Part shown: in pieces, positions 12,370 to 25,255 of the stretch | Position numbering within the stretch: the stretch's first letter is position 1 | Layout of the letters: each line of letters starts with the position of its first letter | Assembly: GCF_017562075.2 (NCBI RefSeq) | Contig: NC_054083.1 | Span: 37,803,255 to 37,867,254, forward strand | Direction: 5' to 3' | DNA: 64,000 bases | DNA from: Anopheles merus | Taxonomy: Eukaryota > Arthropoda > Insecta > Diptera > Culicidae | Translations under genes and position numbers: made by a program | Notes under the pieces: model-generated | Told to the model about the DNA's origin: nothing | What the model saw: only the letters and a program-made list of their open reading frames with translations | The model's database searches: none

Positions 12370-12404
12370 CATTGGTACTACTGACGGATATTGTATATCC
12401 CAAC

Positions 12405-12545
12405 ATTTCCTAACCGAAATCTCGGTTAAAAACGTAATCTGTCATTGATCATTTTTAGCCGAGATTTTCGGTTAAAAAGGTTTAACCGAGATCATAGCCG
12501 AGATCATCTCAGTTGTGCGAATCTCGGTTATTTTTAACCAGGTTT
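12405..12545. repeat. Right cluster of an ACCGAGAT-type motif
   Basis: At least five copies of CCGAGAT or ATCTCGG, several joined to GGTTAAAAA, occur here in both orientations. It is the partner of the cluster at 9240-9520. Confidence 0.4.
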
Positions 12546-14864
<2,319 letters not shown>

Positions 14865-16135
14865 ATATATAAACATAAGCATAGGTGTATACAAGCATAT
14901 TTTTGTATATTTACATACATTTACATTTACATCAATACAAAAATGATTTACAGAACAACAAAATCAGTATTTCAATTTCATTTCAAAGTATTTCATACTT
15001 TAATTGTTGCCTCAAGCTATAAATTACTGTTTTGCAAATAATGGAAATTATTTTTCTATAAAATTTGAATGATATCAGATGATACAAAAGATTTTGACTA
15101 CCCCGTACCTAGTCGGAATGAATTCGATCGACAAAGAGCGTTTGCGATACCAATTGTCGACAAAATTGTCGACTGCTCGATGTTTTACATAGGATTTGTC
15201 TACTGGTCGAAACTGACTTTTCGATTTCGATTACGATCGAATTTACCATCCGTATGCGATGCCAAAGTGAAATTTTGTTCATTCAAAATGAACTTTTATT
15301 CATCGGATTTCGATTTTGATCGCAATCGAAATGGTATGCGATGCAGGCCATTAAATATTATATATATGCAGGCCAACGCCTACTTCCGAACAATTCTATA
15401 TCTCGCTGAAAGAGTCTATTATATGGCTGAACGAATCTACAACTCGCTGAACATGTCTCCATATAATCCTCGAAAACCCTGTATTAATAGCCGGCATCGC
15501 GAATGAATGAACACATTTTAACAGTCGTTTAAAGTTCATTTTGGTCTAACCGAGTTCATTTGTTGTTCATTCCTGTTAAAATAAAAGATCGTTAAAACAG
15601 TTAACGACCGTTCGATATCGCATATAGGTAAACAAATGAAACAAAATTGAGCAGCATAATTAAACCACCGTTAATTTGTATCGCGTACGCTATTGACGAT
15701 CGTTTGTTTAACGACGACATAGTTTAAATTAACAATTGAACTCAATGCGATCGCAATGCCAACATCGAGCTATTCTTAACGATTGTTAATTTTTGACCGT
15801 TTTTTTTTCTAAACTTCTCATATGAGCCGGCATTGCGCAAGAATTGGATAAAAATTACAGTTAATATACAGTTCATCAAGTATTCTCATACTACTTGTCT
15901 AGTGAAAAAATATGAGAAATAGGTCGGTTTGGCTCGTCCACCGCATTTTTCATTAACTCTTTTCATAAATGATTCATCAAAGTTGTTTCTTAAATGTGCT
16001 TTTACCATCACTTTCTTTTTACACATACTAAGGCAGAGAGTAAGAGTGTGACAGCGAAGAAGCAACAGGAGTAGTCGTCATCGGTTGCCGCAATCGCAAA
16101 GCAACAGTAATACCTGTAAGAAGTGTATCGGCATC

Positions 16136-19100
16136 ATGGCTCAGCCAGTCCGCGGTGGCATCCAATCCAATCCGGCAGAACAAATGCCCTTGGACTCCAA
16201 TTCCGGAATGTCCTCCGTAGAAGAGATAAAGCTGCAGAGCGTTCACGAAAACTCAAATGTTGTTACTCAATCCAATCCGGCAGAACAAATGCCCATGGTC
16301 TCCAATGATATGCAGAATACGATGGAAGAGGAGCGCGACAGGTGGGAGAAACCAAGTGACACTGCGAGGTGCCTGTGTTTTGAGGTCCTGAGCGTCATCA
16401 ACGGCCAGATGCACATGGACTGGCCCGTAACGTTCTGTGAGTATTCAAGTTGATACAATATTTAAATACTAGATAATTTGGTCCGGCTGCAGGGTTATGC
16501 AAGATAATTTTGGGGGTATTGAATAACTTTAGGATGCGCGCAAAGATTTTTTTGGAAAAGACAACGCAAATTCCAGACGACTTTTAACTCCAAGGAACAC
16601 ATTAAAACATTGATGTAAAACCCATGTTGATCCTTGAATTTTACAGAACTCGTGCTGCTGGTGGTGCTAGAACTGATTCGAATCCCACACAGGTGTTAGA
16701 ATCAGCTATAAACCTACACTGACTGGCCCTGGAACTGACCCTTACTCCTTCTTCTTCTTCCTCTTCTTCTTTGGCACAACAACCGTTGTCGGTCAAGGCC
16801 TGCCTGAACCCACTGAAGTGAAGTGAGGTTGGCTTTCGGTGTCTTATAGTTACCATAGCAGGATAGTCAGTCCTACGTATGGGGGCACAGTCTATTCGGG
16901 ACTTGGACCCATGACCGGCATGTTGTTACGTCGTGCGAGTTGACGACGTGTACCACCAGACCAACCCAACTGATCCCTTACTCCAGCCGGCCTTTAACTG
17001 ATACTAACTCCATACTGGTCGTAAAATTGATCCCGATCCAATTGATCTTAACACTATAACGCAGTGGTTTGCAACCTATGTGTATGTGGACCACTGCGAA
17101 AGAATTTATTTTTGAAAAAGAAATGCTTATACATATCGTGCAATTTGTTCGCATAATTAAGGTAAAATTTTCAACAAGCATGCCTAGAAAACAGATTTAA
17201 GCATGCTTTTTATGAAAAACTTTGAACAAAGTCCTCAACACGTCTGCCCTGAATAGATGTGGGCCGCGACAGATTTTTTTTTAAATCCAAGTGGACCACC
17301 AAATAAAAAAGGTTGGCGAACACTACTATAGCGGTCCTGGAACTGCTCCAAAAGCCGTTATGGGTTCGAGAATTGATCCCGAACCCATACCAGAACTTAC
17401 GCTGAAGCTATACCGGTCCTTTTTATTTTCTTCATCGGTACTGTCGTCAACTCGGGCGACTTAACAACATGCTCTTGCATTCAAGCCTCGAAAGTACCGT
17501 CGCCCTAAGTAATGTACTGTAGGAATGCATTCCGGCTTAGCGCCTCTTATGCGTACGCGCTTTTGTGTCGATGCAACGTAAAATTAGGCATAAGTTAGGT
17601 TAAGTTAGGGTAGTTAGTATAGTAAGCTTTTGCAAATATTCTTCTCCTATCAATTTCGTTCATTTTGGATTATATCCTCACAGTAGCTAAAAGCTTCACT
17701 TACATAGCCACTCTGTGCTTTCATTAAGGAAAACATTTATTTTTTTCCCTTTTAAACAAAAGAAAAGCTTGAACTGTAAGCTCAAACCCCTAGTGTAAAC
17801 ACCAACAGGCATGAAAGCTAGTTAAGATTTCGTCAACTCAATTGAATCAATCGATGTACTTTAGTGTATGAATAAACACAATCATTTTTTGCTCTTTAAA
17901 AAAATAAATTTAGCACCTCTTATCAATTGCGCAAGCCTTTACAATTGACAAATGAAATGGCTACATACTGCACCCCAAAAAAAGAACAAGAATGTTTGTA
18001 AAAATGATGTTGTATGAACCGTTGAAGTTGTCTTATGGTGTAACACCGCACACATTCAGTTCACCATACTACACGAACCTACAGCGCAAGCGATTAGGGG
18101 ACAGAATCAAACTGTCTAAGCTCAGCACGATTGTTTAATCCAAGAAAAAAAATAATCAATAGACGCTCTCGATAATTTTACAGTATAGCTTGCATGAGCA
18201 AGCAAAACAAATAATGGTAAAATGAACACATGTGGTGGGAAATGAGTGTCAAATGATACCGACATAACAGCCGGATCGATCGAAAAATCGTGCTGAGGCC
18301 GACTATGAGACACCATTTAATTAAATCCAAAACCCCTTCTACTAATGAACCCTAGCTAACGCTTCTGCTTTTATAATAATCTATATTCAATATTATAGTT
18401 TTAATGGCAATAACAATACATCGCTTGAAAATGAACAAAGAAGAATCGATCATCCTGTGGCTAGCAATCGTGCTACCATACGCGTTATTTGCGCCTGTGT
18501 TTGGCTATTTGGGCGATCGTTACTCGCGGAAATGGATCATGGTGCTGGGTGTGTTGCTCGCGAGCATGGCCACCCTGCTCAATACGTTCACGGATTCGTT
18601 CTGGTGGTTCACGACGTTCCGGGTGCTGGCCGGTATTGGGCAGGCGTCCTTCAGTACCCTAGCACCCACCATCATCTCTGACATGTACATTGGTATAAAA
18701 AGATCGTTGAGGCTGATCAGCTTCCATAATGCTCAACCGTTTGGATGTTTTTTTGGAATGTAAGTCGACGAATACACTTCCCGCGAGTCAAAAAAAGAAT
18801 TGAAGGATATTTACACGACTCTTTTTTCTCATGGTAGTATGATTGCAACAATCATTTCCACAACGGAATCATGCGTTTGGCTTACTCGGGTGCCACCGGT
18901 GCTGGGTGCGATCGCAGTGGTGCCGATTATGATGATGCATGATCCACGGCGGGGCCAGAGCGAAGGCACACATCACCTACCGACCACCTCGTACATTAAG
19001 GACCTGAGAGTGATCAAGCGCAACCGTTCGTTCATCTGGTCGACGCTCGGCCTTGCCTGTGTGAAGTTCATGAGCTGTTCGTTTTTGTTTTTAGTTCCAA

Positions 19101-20655
19101 AGTCCATTGTGTTGGCGAAAAATATTTCACTTACCGAGTAAGTAGCGTCTGTCATTGGTTAATGAGAGTTTTCTACGTTTGTATTTAGGAGTAGAAGCTG
19201 GAAGAGCTATCCTATGCCAGCACCGTTGTGCTCGTACGAAATTAATTATTCATTTAACACAGGTTACTATTTCATTTCGCCAATTAACAACAAATTTATA
19301 ACTTTTTTTCTCTTTCTTTGGAACCCCTCTCTACGATTCCATTATGGCGATGGATAGCGCGCGTCCGTATGTCCGCATTACGAATATTGTTGGTTATCGT
19401 TGCTATCATTCCTACCGCGAATGCTCCCCGATGCATGTACCATAAACCAAACCACGTAAATCACATACAACCTCAACAGGGAATCAGAAACTTTATATAC
19501 CTTTTTTGTGAACTTCTGCGTGTTCTGTTGGTTCCCCGGACCGTTTTTTGCCAACTGGTTGCAAGCAAAGAACGCAAACGCCAACCCGTACATTTGTGCG
19601 GTAGGTTTGCTCCTAAGCGTGCCGCTGATATTTTTCCCGTTTCACTGGATGGCGGGAAATGTGCTAGTGTTGTGGTTGCTAGTTTATTTCAGCGCAGTGG
19701 GCATCAATTCGACTTTGCCGAACGTAATGTACATTCTGCTGGTAAGAGACAATCATCTTTTCGTAGTAAATCGTTTTTTTTTTTGTTTTTCTTCCCTGTT
19801 TGTACTTTTCTTAAACTCTACTCCTCACTATTTCCCAACGCTGTGTGTGTCCTTTTGGTAGTCGTTATTTGAAGTACACTTGCATACGAGGACGAATGAG
19901 CACACCTCTTCGCTTCCTTTTCCATGTAATTACAGTTTGAACTCATTAGATGAACCTCGCTTCCCTGCCAACTATTGAATATGTATGTGCTTTTCAGTTG
20001 GCACGTTTTGTTTTTCCATACAAACGCATGCTTTTTAATTGTACTGCCTAATTGTACTGCCCAGCGTACTATCAAGCGTTCAACCAAAAAGCCTGCCAGC
20101 TAAGAAGCGTTCAACTAATGAATTCTGACTGCAATCCAAAGATATTAGTTTTACGGCAAACTAATCCCAAATTATCTTCCAGAGCGTCGTTGCAGCTACG
20201 AGACGCGCCACTGCAGTGGGCTTCCAAATTTGTATCTCGCACCTAATTGGAGTGGTTTTTGGTTTATATCTGAATGTTTGGGTAAGTTTGCGATTCTTAT
20301 CGGGAATACCACGAAACGGTTCGTGGGATGTTTAATTGTTATTCTTTAACCACTTTCACAGCAATTGCTAAAAACATACGATTCGCTTCAGTTTGTGAAT
20401 GAAACAGTATCAGATGATCCGTACCGCCCAAGCACAGAATTGAACGAATCAACACTGTTGTATAGGCCGAGCTTAACAAACACAACCGCTACCGAAGCAA
20501 ATATGAACGATGTAATAAATTTTGCGATGCTGCATTACTCTTTTCAAAGAGTCATTTGGCTTCCCGGTGTCTTCGTGTTCATCGGTACTACATGTTTCCT
20601 CGTGACCGCATGCTACATCGATCAGGATCGGAAACGCGTTAAGGCAGAGGTGTGA
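16136..20655 (+). CDS. Diverged tandem paralogue of Spinster (MFS transporter-like)
   Basis: Six exons can be joined with consistent phases: 16136-16436, 18399-18759, 18838-19137, 19480-19741, 20183-20281 and 20362-20655, giving 538 residues and a stop at 20653-20655. Exon lengths copy spin closely (361/358, 300/327, 262/262, 99/99). Conserved parts include GYLGDRYSRKWIMVLGV (motif A), GIGQASFSTLAPTIISDM, RRGQSEGTHHLPTTSY, NPYICAVGLLLS and FLVTACYIDQDRKRV. The ATG at 16136 begins a hydrophilic N-terminus with a repeated QSNPAEQMP. The place of TM1, where Spinsters have NYMDR, reads SVINGQMHMDWPVTF. GVPLGS is lost as well. No in-frame stop or broken splice site was found, so it may be expressed, but the transport motifs are eroded. 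The N-terminal exon is the least certain: it is supported by the phase-1 donor gtgagt at 16437 and weak TM1 similarity. Fast-evolving gene or young pseudogene are both possible. Confidence 0.75.
16749..16974 (-). mobile_element. tRNA-derived SINE (SINE200-like), copy 1
   Basis: It is related to the copy at 30139-30339, read on the minus strand: a tRNA-like head with GTCGTCAACTCG, a B-box-like GGGTCCAAGTCCC (diverged), then a body with GGACTGACTATCCTGC, ending in a GAA-rich tail (CTTCTTC on the plus strand at about 16749-16771). The 10 bp duplication CCCTTACTCC flanks it at 16739-16748 and 16975-16984. It resembles the Anopheles SINE200 family as I know it. It lies in intron 1 of the spin paralogue. 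Confidence 0.82.
17062..17325. mobile_element. hAT-type MITE
   Basis: The left end begins CAGTGGTTTGCAACCT and the right end, in reverse complement, begins TAGTGTTCGCCAACCTTTTT, both close to the usual hAT terminal form (CAGTG plus CCAACCT). Eight-base duplications flank it: CTATAACG at 17054-17061 and CTATAGCG at 17326-17333, with one mismatch. It is 264 bp, without coding capacity, in intron 1 of the spin paralogue. Confidence 0.85.
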
Positions 20656-20711
20656 GTTATCGAAAATTGACACCGTTTACTTTAATATACTCCCTGCGAT
20701 GCATTAGTAGT

Positions 20712-20981
20712 TGTTGTAGATGGGGCGGCACTGTAATTAAATCAATTGTACAACCGAACTGTTTTATCTCTGTCTAAATATATTTGTAGTCCTGTAGTGC
20801 TTGTAGTTCGGCTTCTCCTCTTCAAGTGTCGTAGAACGGTAGCGGAAGCGATCGCAGTGTATATAGAATCTAGCTATTCATACCACGGTGTGTATAGAAG
20901 GTAGTTGTTCATACCACGGTGTGTATGGGGAATAGCGTATGACAGCTCCAGTGCTGCCAGAAGTGTAGCTCAGATATAACA
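20712..20981 (-). repeat. 3' LTR of the Ty3/gypsy element
   Basis: A 270 bp terminal repeat, TG...CA. It includes an internal near-duplicate of about 30 bp around TTCATACCACGGTGTGTAT (about 20877-20930). Being on the left, it is the 3' LTR of the minus-strand element. Confidence 0.95.
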
Positions 20982-21009
20982 GCTCTTCCGAGCAAAATAG
21001 AATTCGTTG

Positions 21010-24000
21010 TTATAGGTTGAGCCTATGCGGAGGCTTGATGGTCCGCAGAGAACGACGCAACCTTTGGTCCACCGGCAAGTCCGCTGACCCTGTGGGTTGA
21101 CCAATTGCAGCTGTTTCGTTAGAAATCGGTAGTTGGATACCCGTTTCAGGATTAGGAGTAGTCGGGATAGCAGGGAGGGACATGTCAGTGGATGTATAAG
21201 TGTTATCGTAGTTGTATGTATTTGTAGTAATGTCTGGAGTGACTGCGATAGTGTTGTCGTAGAAATTTTCACCACCAATCTCTTCACGGCGCAAAGAAAT
21301 TTCTTCCTTAGTAGATTCCGATAGCCCTGCACCAACACTACGTAGTTGATCGATATGCCTTTTCCAGGTCCGCCCGTCATTAAGTTTCACTAAATAGTGG
21401 AGTTTACCTAGACGTTCTTTAATTGTCCCAAACTCCCACTTGTTTCCGTGAACGTATTCTCGAGCTGCAACTTTTGATCCAGTAGTCAATGCACGTATTT
21501 TAGACTGAACTTCATTTGAGTTTGGATCGTTTGATGGTATCATGAGATCCAGCCTTGAACGGATCTGACGACCGAACACTAATTTTGAAGGTGTAAATCC
21601 GGTGGCTGGGTGAATCATTTTACGGTATGAGAGCAGTATATTGCAAATTTCACTGTGAACTTCCCCTCGATCACATTGTAGCGACTTTAGTTTAGATTTC
21701 ATTGTTTGTATAAATCTTTCAGCCTGTCCATTAGTGGCTGGATGGTACGAAGCACTAAGTTTATGAGTAATTCCGTTTAGTTTAAGAAATCTTGAAAATT
21801 CAGTAGAGGTAAATTGAGGACCGTTGTCACTCACAAAGACAGAAGGTAATCCATAAGTACTGAAAAACTCCCGGCACAAACGAATTGTCGTTTCCGTAGT
21901 CATGTTTTTCACAACGTAGACCATAGGCCACTTCGAGTATGCGTCAATCAATATGAGGTAGTAAAGTCCCATGAATGGGCCAGCATAGTCCGCATGAACA
22001 CGCTGAAACGGTTCCGTAGGTGTTTCCCAACAATGAAAAGTGACTTTGGGAGGATTAGCCTTTGCAGCCTGACAGGAAGCACAATCGTTGACCAGGTTTT
22101 CGATGTCTCTGTCTATGCCTTCCCACCAACAATAACTCCGAGCAAGCGATTTGATTCGTGTTATACCGAAATGTGTTGAATGGAGTTCTTCAAGCACCTT
22201 TCTTCGCAATGCAGGTGGTATGTATACTCGGCTACCACGCATCAAGCAATCTTTATGTAAGTTGAATTCTTCCTGATTCACACCAAATCTATGTTTCCCT
22301 TCAACTGAGTTTCCAGTTCTTAGGGCACGTAGCAATTCGCGAACATTCACATCCGCTAGGGTAGCTGCACTCAATTCATCTACAGTCAGTGGGAGTGTTT
22401 GTATTGCGTTTACCTCGACTACCTCCGGTTCTTCAATTTCCGATTCAGGGTCAGTAGTTGAAGCGGGTAGGCGAGACATAGCATCGGCATTGAAATGTTC
22501 CGACGAACGGCGATGTCGAATCTTATAATCGAACGCCTGTAGGAATGCCGCGTAATGCTGCATGCGCATTGCGGACATAGTAGGAAGTCCTTTAGATTCC
22601 GAAAAGATTTGGCTGATAGGTTTATTGTCTGTTACCAGAATAAATTTGCGACCGTAAAGGTATTGATGAAACTTGCGAACACCAAAAATGATCGAGTAGG
22701 CTTCCTTATCTATCTGAGAATATTTTTGTTGCGTTCGAGTAAGGGTCTGAGATGCGTACTGTAATGGCCGTTCAGTTCCATCAGGATACTGATGACTAAG
22801 AACTGCCCCAACCCCGTATGGGGACGCGTCAGTAGCTAAAATTACCGGAAGAGACGGGTCATAATGTACTAAAAACCTATCGGATTGCATCTCCCTTTTT
22901 ACCAATGTAAACGATTTATTACAATCAGCACTCCACACAAATGGAACGTCATCTTTAAGTAAGTTATTCAGTGGGTACAAAATAGTACTGAGGTTAGGGA
23001 AAAATCTACCATAGTAGTTAATGAGTCCAACAAAAGACCGTACTTGCTCCTTATTTTTAGGAATAGGCATGTTTTGTATAGCATCAATCTTTTCGCGAAG
23101 TTTGTGGATTCCTTGCTTGTCCACCATGTACCCGCAGTACTCAATTCGATCAGAGAAAAAGTCACACTTTTCTCTATTGACACGTAATCCATATTTATCT
23201 AATCTGTTAAGTACTTCCTCAAGTCTAAGTAAATGCATTTTTGTATCAGGACCAGTAACGCGAATGTCATCAATGAAGACAGTAACGCCAGGTATGCCCT
23301 GCAAAATTTCCTCCATCAGACGTTGAAAGATTGCAGGTGCGGAAGCAACTCCATACATGAGTCGAGTGGGACGAAACAAGCCTCTATGAGTGCTCAATGT
23401 AAGTAAGTCCCTATCCTCGGGTCGAACTTCGAGTTGTAAGTAAGCTTGCGAAAGGTCCAATTTTGAGAATGTCTCCCCTCCCGCAACAGTAGCAAAAAGT
23501 TCTTCGACCGTCGGAAGAGGATGTTCATCCACCAGTAGGTTTGGGTTAAGAGTAATTTTGTAATCGCCGCACAACCGCACTTTGCCTCCAGCTTTCCTAA
23601 CAGCAACAACAGGTGTAGCCCACTCTGAGTGGTCCACTTTTTCCCATATGCCTTCTTTCACGAAATAATCAATTTCCTTATCAACCGTGCTGCGCACTGC
23701 AAAAGCCACTGGCCTAGCTTTTATGTATACCGGTTTTGTATTTTTCCTAACAGTAAGTGTAGCTTGTATTCCTTCTATTTTACCTACACGTTCATCAAAG
23801 ACACGTGAAAATTTTGTAAGTAAGTTATTCAATGCATTAGTGGTAGACTGATTTTTGCCACTACAGTAGGAAACTGAATGTGTACCTGGTTGGAATACAC
23901 GATTGAAATCTAAATTCAAAGCAAGTAGCCAATCACGCCCTAACAACGGATGTCTACTACATTCTGCGACATGTAGAGGCAATGTGAATTCCTCACCATT

Positions 24001-25146
24001 TGCAACTACTTTTACCGTTATTTTCCCAAGCACACCAATGTCATTATCGCAGTAACTCACGAGTCGTATGTTAGTAGGGGAAATGTCAAAATTGTTAAAG
24101 TATTTTCGTTTGTCTTGTAGGTTGATTAAGGATACGGGTGAACCAGTGTCGACCTCGAACGTTAGCTGTTTTTGATTTATCCACAGACTCAACAAAAACT
24201 TACCAGCAATACCTTGGATCGCGTTCAGGTGTAACACATCCTTCATAACACACGGCTGCTCCTCCAGGTGATGTGCGTCATCCGTCCCCTTCTCGTTGGT
24301 CTTGGTGAGACACATCCTCTCAAGGTGCCCCTCTTTCTTGCAGTATTTGCAGATCGTAGTTTTATGTTTGCATTTGTCTGCGTAGTGGTCAGGATCCCCG
24401 CAACGATAACATCGTTTATTTCCACCATTCTGCTTGTTCGACAGGCGACCGGAACTTTGACTGGAACTGGCTTGGCTCGATGACTGGAAATTTTTTTTAG
24501 TTTTGTTTGCTCCATGCTCGATGTACTGAACCTCACTTTTTTGACGTGAGTTGTGCATTTCATCGGTTCCACGATGAGACATTTCCATTCCGAATGCGAT
24601 CTCCTTTGCCTTTGTCAAGGTTAAGTCGCGCACTTCCAGCAATCGAGACTGTATCACACGGTTCTGGATGCCAAAAACGAACTGGTTCCGGAGGGCCTTG
24701 TCCATGTAGTCCCCGAAATTGCATGTTTGGGCGAGCTTCTCCAAATGCATCAGGTAATCGCTTAGAGTTTCTTGCTCTAGCTGTTTACGGCTCGCGAACT
24801 TGAAATTCTCCAGTATTTCCAAAGGAGTAGGACTGTAATGTTCCTTCAGTAGAGCTACAATCTCGTCGAACGTTTTCGTATGTGGCTCAGCATTTTTCAG
24901 CTTATTGCACAGCACATCGTATGTAGGGCCGCCCATGTAGTGTAGCAGAAAATCGCGTTTATCGGCTTCACGCACGTGGTAAATCCGGAATGAAATTTGT
25001 AGTCGATTTAACCATCGGTCAAATTTAGATGAAGCAGGATTGAATGGCTCGAAATAAAATGTAACTGGTACCGCAGCACCAATCACAGCAGGCAAAGCGG
25101 GACCGGCGACTGCCGGATCGGCGACAACCGGGTTAGGAAACGCCAT
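21010..25146 (-). CDS. Gag-Pol polyprotein of the Ty3/gypsy element
   Basis: A single uninterrupted 1378-residue frame. Domain order: Gag (about 1-240); two CCHC zinc knuckles at about 246-259 and 266-279; aspartic protease with DTGS at about 333-336; reverse transcriptase with FIDD at about 624-627; RNase H with TDAS near 772; integrase with an HHCC zinc module (CASC near 1022-1025) and the catalytic triad D1053, D1107 and E1143, spaced DD35E. The Pol order protease, RT, RNase H, integrase identifies Ty3/gypsy rather than Ty1/copia. Gag and Pol are in one frame, with no frameshift. The C-terminal 200 residues are variable and hydrophilic. No inactivating change was seen, so the element could be autonomous. 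Confidence 0.96.
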   Translation of the reverse strand: MAFPNPVVADPAVAGPALPAVIGAAVPVTFYFEPFNPASSKFDRWLNRLQISFRIYHVREADKRDFLLHYMGGPTYDVLCNKLKNAEPHTKTFDEIVALLKEHYSPTPLEILENFKFASRKQLEQETLSDYLMHLEKLAQTCNFGDYMDKALRNQFVFGIQNRVIQSRLLEVRDLTLTKAKEIAFGMEMSHRGTDEMHNSRQKSEVQYIEHGANKTKKNFQSSSQASSSQSSGRLSNKQNGGNKRCYRCGDPDHYADKCKHKTTICKYCKKEGHLERMCLTKTNEKGTDDAHHLEEQPCVMKDVLHLNAIQGIAGKFLLSLWINQKQLTFEVDTGSPVSLINLQDKRKYFNNFDISPTNIRLVSYCDNDIGVLGKITVKVVANGEEFTLPLHVAECSRHPLLGRDWLLALNLDFNRVFQPGTHSVSYCSGKNQSTTNALNNLLTKFSRVFDERVGKIEGIQATLTVRKNTKPVYIKARPVAFAVRSTVDKEIDYFVKEGIWEKVDHSEWATPVVAVRKAGGKVRLCGDYKITLNPNLLVDEHPLPTVEELFATVAGGETFSKLDLSQAYLQLEVRPEDRDLLTLSTHRGLFRPTRLMYGVASAPAIFQRLMEEILQGIPGVTVFIDDIRVTGPDTKMHLLRLEEVLNRLDKYGLRVNREKCDFFSDRIEYCGYMVDKQGIHKLREKIDAIQNMPIPKNKEQVRSFVGLINYYGRFFPNLSTILYPLNNLLKDDVPFVWSADCNKSFTLVKREMQSDRFLVHYDPSLPVILATDASPYGVGAVLSHQYPDGTERPLQYASQTLTRTQQKYSQIDKEAYSIIFGVRKFHQYLYGRKFILVTDNKPISQIFSESKGLPTMSAMRMQHYAAFLQAFDYKIRHRRSSEHFNADAMSRLPASTTDPESEIEEPEVVEVNAIQTLPLTVDELSAATLADVNVRELLRALRTGNSVEGKHRFGVNQEEFNLHKDCLMRGSRVYIPPALRRKVLEELHSTHFGITRIKSLARSYCWWEGIDRDIENLVNDCASCQAAKANPPKVTFHCWETPTEPFQRVHADYAGPFMGLYYLILIDAYSKWPMVYVVKNMTTETTIRLCREFFSTYGLPSVFVSDNGPQFTSTEFSRFLKLNGITHKLSASYHPATNGQAERFIQTMKSKLKSLQCDRGEVHSEICNILLSYRKMIHPATGFTPSKLVFGRQIRSRLDLMIPSNDPNSNEVQSKIRALTTGSKVAAREYVHGNKWEFGTIKERLGKLHYLVKLNDGRTWKRHIDQLRSVGAGLSESTKEEISLRREEIGGENFYDNTIAVTPDITTNTYNYDNTYTSTDMSLPAIPTTPNPETGIQLPISNETAAIGQPTGSADLPVDQRLRRSLRTIKPPHRLNL

Positions 25147-25255
25147 TGTAATGTAAAATTACGCAGTAGACAGCCAAATTCACGATGCAGCAACTTGTTT
25201 GTATGTGTATTGCGCCTAGCACATTCACGTAGCTTCGTACTTCTCGTCGCCAAAT

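Noticed and set aside
15069..15506. 145-codon plus-strand frame
   Set aside because: Composition reflects repeats of TCGA and GAT; no recognisable domain and no splice context.
20877..20930. Possible CRISPR-like or satellite repeat around TTCATACCACGG
   Set aside because: Only two units, inside an LTR, and repeated in the other LTR as expected.
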